Of a stretch of 55,805 bases of DNA, positions 16,145-24,860 are shown in pieces. The stretch is taken from positions 1-55,805 of the forward strand of contig JAFGJZ010000081.1 in the NCBI GenBank assembly GCA_016928815.1. The letters run 5' to 3'. How positions within the stretch are numbered: position 1 is the stretch's first letter; each line of letters starts with the position of its first letter. Below the pieces are notes generated by a model that did no database searches, was not told where the DNA came from, and saw nothing but the letters and a program-made list of their open reading frames with translations. The position numbers and the translations under genes are program-made. This DNA is from Spirochaetota bacterium. Its GTDB lineage: Bacteria > Spirochaetota > UBA4802 > JAFGJZ01.

Positions 16145-16789
16145 TCAGGACAAAAGAAATATTTCAATTCGTTCTTTATCTTTCCCGATATTATTCCGTT
16201 TTAATCCGATCTGCCCTACTTCACCGGTTCTTTTCAGGTGAGTTCCACCGCATGAAACTTTTGCGAAACCTTTAACTTCCCAATATCTTTTTTCATTTGC
16301 TGCATCACTGAAACTGCTGATTATCGGCAAATCCGAATTAATGATGACTGCAGATTTACTGATAATGTCATCAAAAATTGCGGAAATGTTTCCATGCCAT
16401 ATAAAATCAAGCCTGGCCTTTTCACTACTGATGTTGGCACCGATTTTTTCAGGGTTCTGATAATTCTGATTAATCAATTCGAGTATAATTTCTGCTGCAA
16501 AATGCAGACGCATCAATCTGTATCTTTTTTTCCAATCCAGAAGAACTTTAACACTGCTGCCCTGCGTGAGACCATGATTGTTTTCAATTGTATAATATAT
16601 TTCCCTGTCTTTCTTCTCTGCTTTAAGAATCTGATATCCATTAATAGTACCGGAATCTGAATGCTGACCTCCGGAGAAGGCAAATATAACTGTCCGGTCT
16701 AACAAAACAATATTTCCGTCAATACCGGTTATAACTGCTTCAGTCTCAGTAAGGTAAGGGTCTTCCCAGAATAATTTTTTAACAGACAT
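16145..16789 (-). CDS. AlaX-like alanyl-tRNA editing protein
   Basis: This roughly 214-residue protein resembles the free-standing editing domain that hydrolyses mischarged Ser- or Gly-tRNA(Ala). The N-terminal beta-barrel part includes TVIFAFSGGQHSDSGTI, equivalent to the FYPxGGGQ block of AlaRS. The SAD-like part has RLMRLHFAAEIILEL and the zinc motif CGGTHLKRTGEVG. The first zinc His and the later Cys and His are kept, but the second His of HxxxH is Glu. The ATG at 16789 is preferred over the upstream ATG at 16804 because GGGG lies five bases before it. Single gene, minus strand. Confidence 0.85.
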   Translation of the reverse strand: MSVKKLFWEDPYLTETEAVITGIDGNIVLLDRTVIFAFSGGQHSDSGTINGYQILKAEKKDREIYYTIENNHGLTQGSSVKVLLDWKKRYRLMRLHFAAEIILELINQNYQNPEKIGANISSEKARLDFIWHGNISAIFDDIISKSAVIINSDLPIISSFSDAANEKRYWEVKGFAKVSCGGTHLKRTGEVGQIGLKRNNIGKDKERIEIFLLS

Positions 16790-16847
16790 ATGATCCCCAT
16801 CCATTATTTAATAAAAAAATATTAAGCTGAAATACTATATAAAGACT

Positions 16848-17180
16848 TTATCTCTCCCAGATAATTTCATTTTTACCAAGATAAATATTTTCTGTTTCAT
16901 CCGGTATAAGAAATTCGAGATAATACGGACTGCTTATACCGGTTGGCTGCAGACTGCGGTCAAGATTAACATAAACGTTTTTGCCTTTATACTCAATTCT
17001 ATAGCTTCTAATCCACAAAGCACTATCCATTGACTTTCCCGTTATTTTTACAAGAGAGTCTGATGAACCTGGAATTTCAATTACCTCAATTTTAAAATCC
17101 CGGATTTCAGATTTCATTTTTACCGGAGACATACATGATACGGCAGATATCATAAAAATCATAATTAACAGTTTTTTCAT
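16848..17180 (-). CDS. Small hypothetical lipoprotein
   Basis: This 110-residue protein has an N-terminal signal MKKLLIMIFMISAVSC with a lipobox and Cys at residue 16, giving a mature lipoprotein of about 95 residues. The mature part is predicted beta-rich and contains SSPYYLEFLIPDETENIYLG. I recognise no family. AAGGGG lies upstream of the ATG. It is located beside the AlaX-like gene on the same strand with its own start region, so an operon is uncertain. Confidence 0.7.
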   Translation of the reverse strand: MKKLLIMIFMISAVSCMSPVKMKSEIRDFKIEVIEIPGSSDSLVKITGKSMDSALWIRSYRIEYKGKNVYVNLDRSLQPTGISSPYYLEFLIPDETENIYLGKNEIIWER

Positions 17181-17373
17181 TTCTATCCCCTTTTTATCAT
17201 CAGATATTTCAACCCTGAGTACTTATAGACAACATCCGCATAAATAATTCAATAATTATATTTCTTTAATCTAAACGGTATCTGTACAGATAAAAAAGAC
17301 TGAAACTGTATCTGTTATTAATTATTCCGTATGCTAAATTTGATTATAAATAAGCAGAATTTTAAGGCGGAAT

Positions 17374-17967
17374 ATGAAATCAATCATAATACCTGTAATA
17401 TTATTTTCTTTTTCAATGTCCATAACGCCAGGGCCGAACAATATAATGGTAACTGCATCAGGCGCTAAATTCGGATTTAAAAGGACATTTCCGCACATCA
17501 TAGGAATAATTCTTGGAATGTCATTTCTGTATGTTTTATGCGCAGCTGGTCTTGGCGCGGTTTTTTTCTCATTTCCTTTTCTGAAAACTCTATTAAAAAT
17601 CGCAGGCTCGGTATATCTGGTTTATCTTGCGTTTAAAATAATATTTTCAAAAAAAGCGGAAAATAAAATTGAAAGCGGGTATCCTTTAAAAATTCATCAG
17701 GCAGCAGCTTTTCAGCTTCTGAATCCAAAAGCGCTGATGATTCCAATTACCGCCATATCCGCTTACACGTTAAACGGAGAGTTGTATGTAGCATCTGTAG
17801 CATTTATAATTCTGACTTTCATTATAACAGGAACCGCCTGCGTTTCCGTCTGGGCTGCCTTCGGAACGGTTATTGGAAGAATGCTTAAAAACGGCAAAGC
17901 CTTCCGTGTGTTTAATATCTTTCTCGGGATTTTAACGGGAGCAACGGTACTGATGATTTTAAAATAA
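17374..17967 (+). CDS. LysE/RhtB-family exporter (second copy)
   Basis: A 197-residue, six-TM exporter with the family hallmark SFSMSITPGPNNIMVTASGA near the N-terminus and AAFQLLNPKALMIPITAISA near residue 115. It belongs to the same superfamily as the 2184-2813 gene but diverges strongly, with GPN instead of GPD, so it is not a recent duplicate. Amino acids or related small metabolites would be exported. The start is supported by AAGGCGG. It converges with the flavin-binding protein gene at 17988, only 20 bases away. Confidence 0.92.
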   Translation: MKSIIIPVILFSFSMSITPGPNNIMVTASGAKFGFKRTFPHIIGIILGMSFLYVLCAAGLGAVFFSFPFLKTLLKIAGSVYLVYLAFKIIFSKKAENKIESGYPLKIHQAAAFQLLNPKALMIPITAISAYTLNGELYVASVAFIILTFIITGTACVSVWAAFGTVIGRMLKNGKAFRVFNIFLGILTGATVLMILK

Positions 17968-17987
17968 CACAGTCATAATAAACAATA

Positions 17988-18455
17988 CTATTCACCATAT
18001 TTTGTTCTCCATGCTTTTTCCGCAGCTATGCTGATGAAATCCCTGTAAGGTTCTCCGTCTATATATTTCCAGATTGTAATCATTGCCGGTTTTATTCTGA
18101 AAACAGTTTCTCCGGGAAGTAATGAATATCTTTCATAAGAACCCGGATGTTTCTCTTTAAAAAGCGCCAGAAAAATACTGCCGGTGTCCGGAAGCTGCCG
18201 CCCAAGCTCTTCCGCAACGCCCTCTATCTGATAATTTGAAAATGCAACAGCAACATTCGGATTGGAACGTATCTGCTCCGTTTTAAGGAAATTCACATCC
18301 GTCTGAAAATAGAGCCAGGTTCCATCAAATACAAAGGACATATTTCTTGCCGTAACCCGGTTGTTTTCTGAAGTTGCAAGAATCATGGTTCCGGTATTCC
18401 GGATGACTTCAGCAGCTTCATCATAGCATTTTTTATAATCCAGCTCAATGTTCAT
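17988..18455 (-). CDS. Pyridoxamine-5'-phosphate-oxidase-like FMN-binding split-barrel protein
   Basis: This roughly 155-residue protein has a split-barrel fold pattern: MILATSENNRVTARNMSFVF followed by WLYFQTDVNFLKTEQIRSNP and NVAVAFSNYQIEGVAEELG, the usual FMN-binding core of the PNPOx-like superfamily. Such proteins are often flavin reductases or F420/FMN-binding stress proteins rather than true PdxH. A longer frame with an upstream ATG at 18509 would overlap the glycosyltransferase gene. GGAG seven bases before the ATG at 18455 makes that the likely start. It lies 37 bases downstream of the glycosyltransferase stop, so the two may be cotranscribed. Confidence 0.85.
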   Translation of the reverse strand: MNIELDYKKCYDEAAEVIRNTGTMILATSENNRVTARNMSFVFDGTWLYFQTDVNFLKTEQIRSNPNVAVAFSNYQIEGVAEELGRQLPDTGSIFLALFKEKHPGSYERYSLLPGETVFRIKPAMITIWKYIDGEPYRDFISIAAEKAWRTKYGE

Positions 18456-18492
18456 ATTTTCTCCTGTCAATTGCGGTAAAAATAATCCTGTA

Positions 18493-19593
18493 TTATACTT
18501 TCCAGTCAATATGAATTTTCTTTTTCCGGATAAGAAGTATGAACATTATGACATTAACCACAACCAGAAAAGGCATGTACAGGTAATAAAACAGGAAATA
18601 TTCTAAAATATTAAATCTGAATTTCATGAAACGGGAAAATCCGAAATATGTCAGAGCGGATATCATGAAGCCCAGAATGAAACTTGTCAAACCCTCAGTA
18701 ATCATTGTATAGTGAGTAAACCAGAAAAGTATTCCTGAAATAAATTTAAACGGCTGTGTTACCATGAAAGCAATATGAATCAGATAACTCATTTTCAGAT
18801 GCTTAAAAAGATAAAACAGTAAAAATGAAACAACGGCAGGAAGAACAATGATGAAAAAAGCCGGAATCAAAGACGGCTGCCTGAATATACGCATCATGAG
18901 ATAAAGAAAATTATCCTTGAACCAGAGAACATTTATAAGTGTCCATCTTTTCCTCTGAGTTATCCAGTCTGAAAGATTATTCGGCATTGAAGTTTCAACT
19001 TTAAGTCTTCTGCAGTATGAATATTTTGCGGATAATCTGAAAGCCCTTGCACCAAAGTCTCCATCCTCATGAACAACCTGTCTGAACCCTCCGAGTTTAT
19101 CGAACAGGTCTTTCTTTACGGCAAATGCCGCACCGATGACTCCCGGCGATCTGTTTGCTATCAGCGAAAAAACTGAACATGCCATTGCAAAACCCAGATA
19201 CTCATAACCTATCATCGCCGAATACGGCGATTCCACAATAACTGATTTAGGCATTTCCACAACATCATGAGTCTTCATTTTTTCTGAAAGAATGCTTAGA
19301 AAATCCGGATTGTCCGGAAGCATAATGTCATTATCAAAAAAAAGAAGTATGTCCGTCTTAAGCGACTTTACTGCATTATTTAAAGCAAGTGCTTTCCCGG
19401 AATGTGTTCCGGGATATATTATTTTGATTTTCTTTTTGAAAGGCATAAGTACGTTTTTAATTTCATCATTCATGTCGCCGTCAACAACAGCAATAATCTC
19501 CCTGTTGGAATAACTGTCATTAAGCATTTTACGTGCCAGGTCGGCAAAGTATTTAGGTTCTTTATAAACAGGAACTAGAATACTTATTTTCAT
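18493..19593 (-). CDS. Membrane glycosyltransferase, family GT2
   Basis: A 366-residue processive-type glycosyltransferase. The GT-A domain starts at the N-terminus with KISILVPVYKEPKYFADLA. It contains the metal-binding block LLFFDNDIMLPDN near residue 87, a VHEDGDFGARAF acceptor block near 170 and the Q/RxxRW-like QRKRWTLINVLWF near 215. From about residue 230 the rest is four to five membrane helices. It transfers an activated sugar to a membrane-linked or secreted glycan. No polysaccharide cluster surrounds it, so its product is unknown. Confidence 0.9.
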   Translation of the reverse strand: MKISILVPVYKEPKYFADLARKMLNDSYSNREIIAVVDGDMNDEIKNVLMPFKKKIKIIYPGTHSGKALALNNAVKSLKTDILLFFDNDIMLPDNPDFLSILSEKMKTHDVVEMPKSVIVESPYSAMIGYEYLGFAMACSVFSLIANRSPGVIGAAFAVKKDLFDKLGGFRQVVHEDGDFGARAFRLSAKYSYCRRLKVETSMPNNLSDWITQRKRWTLINVLWFKDNFLYLMMRIFRQPSLIPAFFIIVLPAVVSFLLFYLFKHLKMSYLIHIAFMVTQPFKFISGILFWFTHYTMITEGLTSFILGFMISALTYFGFSRFMKFRFNILEYFLFYYLYMPFLVVVNVIMFILLIRKKKIHIDWKV

Positions 19594-19771
19594 ATAACCT
19601 CTTTTATTTTTATCTGAATATATTTGTCATCATTTAAACCTGTTTGTTTCAACTATACTTTAAAAATGTAATTTTCTTTATAAAATTTCTTAAATAATTA
19701 TTGCTTTAATAATGATTTAAGAAAGTGTATTGAATTGTTTATGAGAAACAGCATTATTATGGAGATGCCAA

Positions 19772-21226
19772 TTGAATACATATGATGTCATCATCATCGG
19801 TGCCGGAGTAACAGGTACAATGGCTGCAAGAGAACTTTCAAAATTTGAGCTGAAAATACTTCTGCTTGACAAGGAAAACGACGTCAGCTGCGGCGCATCT
19901 AAAGCTAACAGCGGAATTATTCACGGCGGATATGATGCAAAGCATGGAACCCTTAAAAGCAGACTTGTCCGGAAAGGCAACAGATCATTTAAAAATCTCG
20001 AAAAGGAATTAAACTTCGGATACCGTGAATGCGGGAGTATGGTGCTTGCTTTCAATGAAGAGCAGAAAAATATTCTGGAAACTCTCAGGTTGAATGGGAC
20101 TGCAAATGGAGTCAATGATCTTCAAATTATCGATAAAAATGAAATACTGGAAAGAGAACCGTCTGTTAACCCTGCTGTTATGAGTGCTTTATTCTGTCCG
20201 TCAGCCGGCGTTGCCTCTCCATATGAACTTGTTATTGCTCTTGCAGAAAACGCTTTGCAAAACGGCGTAAAAATATCATTAAACGATGAAGTAAAATCCA
20301 TTGCCTCCGGCAAAAACAGATTCCTGATACAAACTGTTAAAAACAATTACACTTCAGAATATGTCATTAACTGCGCCGGAGTATACAGCGACCATGTTGC
20401 TGCAATGGTTTCTGCAGATGATTTCGGCATAATTCCCCGAAGAGGTGAATACATTCTGTTAAACCGGGATGAAGGGGAAAAAATCAATAGTGTGCTTTTC
20501 CAGTGCCCGACAAACGAAGGAAAGGGAATTCTAGTAACAAAAACATTTCACGGGAATCTGATGCTTGGTCCGAATGCACAGGAAATTTCAAACAAAGAGG
20601 ATACTTCTACAAATCTTGAAGTACTTGAAAATATTGTAAAAACCGCCCGCAATACACTGCCTGGATTTGACATCAGGAAAACACTCCGTTCATTTTCAGG
20701 TCTGCGTGCAACTTCTGACAGACATGATTTTATCATTGAAGAAAGTCCGGTTAAAAAATTTATTAATGCAGCCGGAATTGAATCTCCCGGTTTAACATCT
20801 TCTCCCGCAATTGCCCAATATATCATTTCTATTCTAAGAGACTGCGGATTACAGTTAAAAGTAAAATCTGATTTTAATCCGTTTCGCAAAGGTATAATAA
20901 TAAAAAAAGATGAATCTTTTTCCGGTGATATCAACTCAGTGAATCCTGATGAAAAAATAATCTGCAGATGTGAAACCGTTACTGAGACGGAAATCATAGA
21001 CTCTTTAAAAAGAGGAATATACATTAACTCCCTTGATCAGGTTAAAAGGCGTACCCGCGCAGGAATGGGACTCTGTCAGGGAAAATTCTGCGGACCGCGT
21101 GTCGCTGAAATCATATCAAGGGAAAACGGCATTTCATTAAATGAAGTTTCACCCCGCGGAAAAGGTTCATCCTCGCTGCCCCATAGAGAGGACCGGTTAT
21201 TCTGGAAAAAACTGGAAGAAAATTAA
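19772..21226 (+). CDS. FAD-dependent oxidoreductase, GlpA/LhgO-like with C-terminal [2Fe-2S] BFD domain
   Basis: A 484-residue flavoprotein. The N-terminal dinucleotide-binding motif VIIIGAGVTGTMAAREL (residues 6-22) and the DAO-family block GASKANSGIIHGGYDAKHGT identify an anaerobic glycerol-3-phosphate dehydrogenase (GlpA) or 2-hydroxyglutarate-oxidase relative. The C-terminal region holds ICRCETVTETEI and GLCQGKFCGPRV, the four Cys of a BFD-type [2Fe-2S] domain. No GlpB or GlpC partner lies next to it, so the natural electron acceptor is unknown. TTG at 19772 is the start, with GGAG at 19761 at good spacing. It is convergent and overlaps the rhodanese gene by four bases at the stops. Confidence 0.9.
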   Translation: MNTYDVIIIGAGVTGTMAARELSKFELKILLLDKENDVSCGASKANSGIIHGGYDAKHGTLKSRLVRKGNRSFKNLEKELNFGYRECGSMVLAFNEEQKNILETLRLNGTANGVNDLQIIDKNEILEREPSVNPAVMSALFCPSAGVASPYELVIALAENALQNGVKISLNDEVKSIASGKNRFLIQTVKNNYTSEYVINCAGVYSDHVAAMVSADDFGIIPRRGEYILLNRDEGEKINSVLFQCPTNEGKGILVTKTFHGNLMLGPNAQEISNKEDTSTNLEVLENIVKTARNTLPGFDIRKTLRSFSGLRATSDRHDFIIEESPVKKFINAAGIESPGLTSSPAIAQYIISILRDCGLQLKVKSDFNPFRKGIIIKKDESFSGDINSVNPDEKIICRCETVTETEIIDSLKRGIYINSLDQVKRRTRAGMGLCQGKFCGPRVAEIISRENGISLNEVSPRGKGSSSLPHREDRLFWKKLEEN

Positions 21227-21585
21227 ACTTTAGGCATGTGCGACAATCCGCCGGCATTTGTTACGTTATTAAATCCGGCTTTTTTAAGTATTCGGCAGGC
21301 CGCTGCGCTTCTCGAACCTGATACGCAGTAAATTACATAAACACCTTCTTTTGAACCTATACTTTTCAAATTACCGGAAATGGAGTCTACCGGAATATTA
21401 ATTGCCCCTTTAAAATGTCCTCCTGAAAATTCCGACTTGTCCCTGACATCAATTACTTTTGCACCGGCTTTCAGTTTCTTTGAAACATCTGCTCTGATTA
21501 TAAGTCTTCGAATGAAACTGAATATAATAAATACTGCCGCTAATACTGTAATTCCCGGCAGTGATAGAAAATTAAAATCCGTCAT
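21223..21585 (-). CDS. Membrane-anchored rhodanese-like protein
   Basis: This 120-residue protein starts with one membrane helix (ITVLAAVFIIFSFIRRLII), followed by a single rhodanese domain. GAKVIDVRDKSEFSGGHFKG is the CH2A-type motif, and YVIYCVSGSRSAAACRIL is the active-site loop with the catalytic Cys. Rhodaneses carry sulfur as a persulfide between thiol donors and acceptors. The membrane helix would hold it at the cytoplasmic membrane. It may share a transcript with the methyltransferase/AhpD fusion 24 bases upstream, a possible thiol-related pair. Confidence 0.9.
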   Translation of the reverse strand: MTDFNFLSLPGITVLAAVFIIFSFIRRLIIRADVSKKLKAGAKVIDVRDKSEFSGGHFKGAINIPVDSISGNLKSIGSKEGVYVIYCVSGSRSAAACRILKKAGFNNVTNAGGLSHMPKV

Positions 21586-21608
21586 AATGCATTTTCTCCA
21601 TAATAATC

Positions 21609-22787
21609 TTAATTCTTTTTTCGGCGACCGTATTTACTCAGACCCAGCACTTCAGGCTCCGGAGAAAACCCTGCTTCATAAATACCGAAACCCTGTATAA
21701 GCCTTGCCCAGAAATTCACCTGGCTTATTATTCCCGCAATTACCGTTATTGCGCGCTCTGAAAATTCCAGTTTCATTTTCATAACGACTTCATCGCTAAG
21801 ACGAACCGGTGTAGCCGTCAAACAGGCAGCATACTCCAATGCAGCATTTTCCGCTTCGCTGAATGTTTTTATTTTGCTGATTGGAATTTTTCCCTGCAGA
21901 GCGTTTAATTCATCTTCTGAAATGCCGTTAATACGGAAATTTACGGCATTCAGATCTATACAGAAAGGACATGATACGGAATAGGAAACATAAAGTCTCA
22001 GCAGATTTAAAAGACGCTTTGGAACTTCATCATCATCATGAGCAACCAGCGCTTCCATAATTCCGGATCCTATTAAAGTCTTCGGATACCACGCCAGAAT
22101 TCTATTCGCTCTCAGGTTTTTCCCCAGATGTTTCTCTGCCGCTTTTAAAATAATCTTCAGAATAAAATTCATTTTCGCCGGAGGAAGAATAAACTGGCTG
22201 TTTCCTGTTTTAAACGCTTTTATAATAAAATGCGTGTCATTCCATTTTCTGAAACTTATCCTGCCGAATCCTGATTCCAGCAGCATTCTGCGAAGCTGAT
22301 CTTCAGAAAACCGGTCTTCCAGTTCAGGTCCCCGTTCTGAGGGAACTTTCCTCCACTCAAGTATCGCGATAACGCCTTCTTCTTTTAAAGTCCCCGCAGC
22401 TGTTTTCAGTACAGACAGAGGATCATCAACTTCATGCAGAACATTCCCGATCCAGAAAAAATCTGCATTTTCGTCCGACTGGTAAAGATCAGTCAGTTTA
22501 TCAGATATCAGCAGGTTATTTTTAAGAGCTGCAGACCTGATCACAGCTGCCCTCGATGTCAGATATTTTATCATTAAAGGCTCAATGTCATACGCCAGAA
22601 CAGATCCTCTCCCTCCGGTAATCTTCAGTGCCGGAAAACTGAAAAACCCGGTCCCTGCTCCGAAATCAATCATTTTATGTTTGCGTTTCAATCCTGACCA
22701 TTTCAGAATTTTACATGCCGGAAAAAGTTTCTTCCGCTCTTTACTTTCTAGCCGGTTTAAATGTTCAGGATTAAAAATTTCAGGCAT
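21609..22787 (-). CDS. Fusion: SAM-dependent methyltransferase plus AhpD/carboxymuconolactone-decarboxylase-like domain
   Basis: A 392-residue two-domain protein. Residues about 30-190 are a class I methyltransferase: motif I MIDFGAGTGFFSFPAL near 40, the acidic loop DIEPLM, and a post-I block ENADFFWIGNVLHEVDDP. Residues about 205-380 resemble the AhpD/CMD superfamily: YSVSCPFCIDLNAVNF near 268 holds a CxxC redox pair, and ALEYAACLTATPVRLSDEVV follows. The position after CxxC that is His in AhpD is Asn here. The first domain would methylate a small molecule; the second could be a thiol-redox or peroxide-handling module. The fusion and its rhodanese neighbour hint at thiol or metalloid chemistry, but no substrate is visible. 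Confidence 0.85.
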   Translation of the reverse strand: MPEIFNPEHLNRLESKERKKLFPACKILKWSGLKRKHKMIDFGAGTGFFSFPALKITGGRGSVLAYDIEPLMIKYLTSRAAVIRSAALKNNLLISDKLTDLYQSDENADFFWIGNVLHEVDDPLSVLKTAAGTLKEEGVIAILEWRKVPSERGPELEDRFSEDQLRRMLLESGFGRISFRKWNDTHFIIKAFKTGNSQFILPPAKMNFILKIILKAAEKHLGKNLRANRILAWYPKTLIGSGIMEALVAHDDDEVPKRLLNLLRLYVSYSVSCPFCIDLNAVNFRINGISEDELNALQGKIPISKIKTFSEAENAALEYAACLTATPVRLSDEVVMKMKLEFSERAITVIAGIISQVNFWARLIQGFGIYEAGFSPEPEVLGLSKYGRRKKN

Positions 22788-22889
22788 AGCTACTTCCTTT
22801 ATTATATATTACACAGACAGTTTATTATATCACAAAATATGACTTTTTCAATTTGTGCTTATTGTATAATATAGATAATTGTTGAAAGA

Positions 22890-23696
22890 CTATATTTCCT
22901 GTTTAAAAATTGATTTCAGATAATCATATAATTGACTATGCTTTCTTTTAAAATTTTCGGTATCATTGAAAAAATATTCACTGACCACTGCAAGAAACTC
23001 AGCATCAGAAGTAAGTGCATACGGATTGATATCCGACCTTCCTTTCTCAATTACAGACATTTCCTCTTTTATCAAACTGAGCCATGGAGCCACATAGGAA
23101 TGCTCAAGCAGTATTTCAGGGATACCGTCTATTGCACCGTCAGTTTTATCAACGAGATGAACAAACTCATGAATACCGACATTGCTTTTTTGATTTTTTC
23201 CGGAATATGCATTTATCAGATCCGGTTTTGAGATTATCATTGTTCCATTCAGATATCTGTTTCCGACCATTCCGATAATGTTATTATCATTTTCATCAGC
23301 ATCTTCTGTCTGAAAATTTTCATCAAAACTTTTCGGATAAACCAGGATATCATTAAGATCAGGATAATTATAACCCGGGAAAGCAAACATCGGAATAATT
23401 GCACTTGCAGCAATCATAATTCTTATTTCATCATCAATTTCCGTATCTACCGGAATTATTTTTTTAGTAGCAAGAAAAAGCTGAATCCTTTTTTCGAAAC
23501 TATTTTTGTTCTCCGGGGTTAAAGCGTAATAAAACTTTATGCGGCTATTAAGAATTTGACGTAAATTTTCGGGAAACGGCTGTAATAAAATATATTTAAT
23601 ATTTCTCATAGGTTTAAAAAAAAGCACATATATTACTACCGACAATGTCCCGGTTATTGAGGCGATTATCAGCGATGCATATAAAATAGAATTCAT
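22890..23696 (-). CDS. M90-family zinc metallopeptidase (MtfA-like)
   Basis: This 268-residue protein has an N-terminal membrane helix and a C-terminal gluzincin-type active site, GIHEFVHLVDKTDGAIDG near residue 175. The HExxH zinc motif is followed by the Asp-rich segment typical of MtfA (peptidase family M90). E. coli MtfA is about 265 residues and interacts with the Mlc repressor of glucose uptake. Here the physiological target is unknown. The preceding block PMFAFPGYNYPDLNDILVYP matches the family's substrate-groove region. Membrane anchoring differs from soluble E. coli MtfA but occurs in other phyla. Confidence 0.88.
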   Translation of the reverse strand: MNSILYASLIIASITGTLSVVIYVLFFKPMRNIKYILLQPFPENLRQILNSRIKFYYALTPENKNSFEKRIQLFLATKKIIPVDTEIDDEIRIMIAASAIIPMFAFPGYNYPDLNDILVYPKSFDENFQTEDADENDNNIIGMVGNRYLNGTMIISKPDLINAYSGKNQKSNVGIHEFVHLVDKTDGAIDGIPEILLEHSYVAPWLSLIKEEMSVIEKGRSDINPYALTSDAEFLAVVSEYFFNDTENFKRKHSQLYDYLKSIFKQEI

Positions 23697-23754
23697 AAAT
23701 CAACTCTCTTTATGACTAAATTCATTTTTAATTTATTTCAGAATCAGATACAAA

Positions 23755-24399
23755 TTAAAAACCCAGGTCCTCTTTAATAAGCAGTACAATTGCAGGATCA
23801 GCGGGAGTGCAGCCGGAAATAATTGTAGTTACATTGCACAGTTTTTTTTCAGAATTACACCTGACACAATAACCGGTTTTAGTACATGGATTCTCCGTAT
23901 TGAAACGTATGTTATTAAGTACCGAAGCTGTATCGGAAGCCCTCTTTCCGGCTTCTTCCAATGACAGACATAACTTATTCCAGCCTGCGACAAAAATGCG
24001 TTTATCCGGGCCGTAAGTGGCTCCGGCATTTCTGTTTCCGTTATAATCAATCAGAAAAATATTCCCGTCGATCGAAATGCTGTTTGCAGAACAGAGAAAA
24101 AAATCTGCAGTAAGGGATTTTTTCTGCATATCCCTTCTTTCTTCAGCAGAAAGATTCCGGTCGTTCCTGTCCAGAAGATTGGGATACCTGTCTTTCGTAA
24201 ACACATCATGAAAACCGATCTGTTCAAGAGTTCGTGATCCTCCGAAACCGATTACAGACTCCCTGCCGATCATTTTAACAAGCAGGTCAACCGCTTCTTT
24301 TGCTGTATCTGCGACATGAACCTCAAATCCTTTCCGCTCAAAAGCTTTTTTTGCAGACTCAAGAAGTATCTGATGTTTTTTATTATTTTCCAGTGTCAT
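23755..24399 (-). CDS. LUD-domain protein (LutC/YkgG-like)
   Basis: A 214-residue protein of the lactate-utilisation LUD fold. VIGFGGSRTLEQIGFHD and the central FFLCSANSISIDGNIFLIDY, then GNRNAGATYGPDKRIFVAG are characteristic. The C-terminal part includes CTKTGYCVRCNSEKKLC, a short Cys cluster. In B. subtilis LutC acts with Fe-S subunits LutA and LutB to oxidise L-lactate. Neither partner is adjacent here, so this is a stand-alone LUD protein of uncertain role. The start is supported by AAGGATG-type sequence upstream. Confidence 0.88.
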   Translation of the reverse strand: MTLENNKKHQILLESAKKAFERKGFEVHVADTAKEAVDLLVKMIGRESVIGFGGSRTLEQIGFHDVFTKDRYPNLLDRNDRNLSAEERRDMQKKSLTADFFLCSANSISIDGNIFLIDYNGNRNAGATYGPDKRIFVAGWNKLCLSLEEAGKRASDTASVLNNIRFNTENPCTKTGYCVRCNSEKKLCNVTTIISGCTPADPAIVLLIKEDLGF

Positions 24400-24441
24400 T
24401 TTTTCATCCTTAAATATAATATATGATTTGCCATAGCCGGT

Positions 24442-24846
24442 TTAATCCCACCATACGGTATATACCTGATCAGATTCTTCTATTTCAGATACTCCATTCG
24501 GTCTGTCATACATCCATCCTATTTTAATTTCATCCGGTTCAAACTCTTCAAATTTCTCTTCCAGATCCATCATGAACAAACCGGTATAAACATAGATTGA
24601 ATCAGAGAAAGCCCAGTTATCATTAAGTTCACAGATTCTGACATAAATCTCCCGGACATCTCCGGACAATTTAAGCTCCTTTAAAAAATTATATAAATTC
24701 TGGGGATCAGGACTTTCCGGCAGAACATTCGGCATTATTGACCCTTTGAAAGTATTTCCTTCAAAAAAAATCTCAAAAGGCACCGCAACTTCATTTTCTG
24801 TAAAACCGAGATCCAGCGCCATTTTAACAAGTGATTCTTTACTCAT
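24442..24846 (-). CDS. Hypothetical acidic protein
   Basis: A 134-residue acidic soluble protein of no family I recognise. It has an early MALDLGFTENEVAVPFEIFF segment and an acidic C-terminus (EKFEEFEPDEIKIGWMYDRP), with a terminal VYTVWWD. An upstream in-frame ATG exists at 24858, but GGAG spaced seven bases before the ATG at 24846 favours the shorter form. It follows the HD-domain gene on the same strand by 15 bases and is probably cotranscribed with it. Confidence 0.75.
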   Translation of the reverse strand: MSKESLVKMALDLGFTENEVAVPFEIFFEGNTFKGSIMPNVLPESPDPQNLYNFLKELKLSGDVREIYVRICELNDNWAFSDSIYVYTGLFMMDLEEKFEEFEPDEIKIGWMYDRPNGVSEIEESDQVYTVWWD

Positions 24847-24860
24847 TTGCTTCTCCATAT

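Noticed and set aside
20548..21024. 158-codon minus-strand frame inside the FAD oxidoreductase
   Set aside because: Antisense to conserved FAD- and Fe-S-binding motifs; no start signal.
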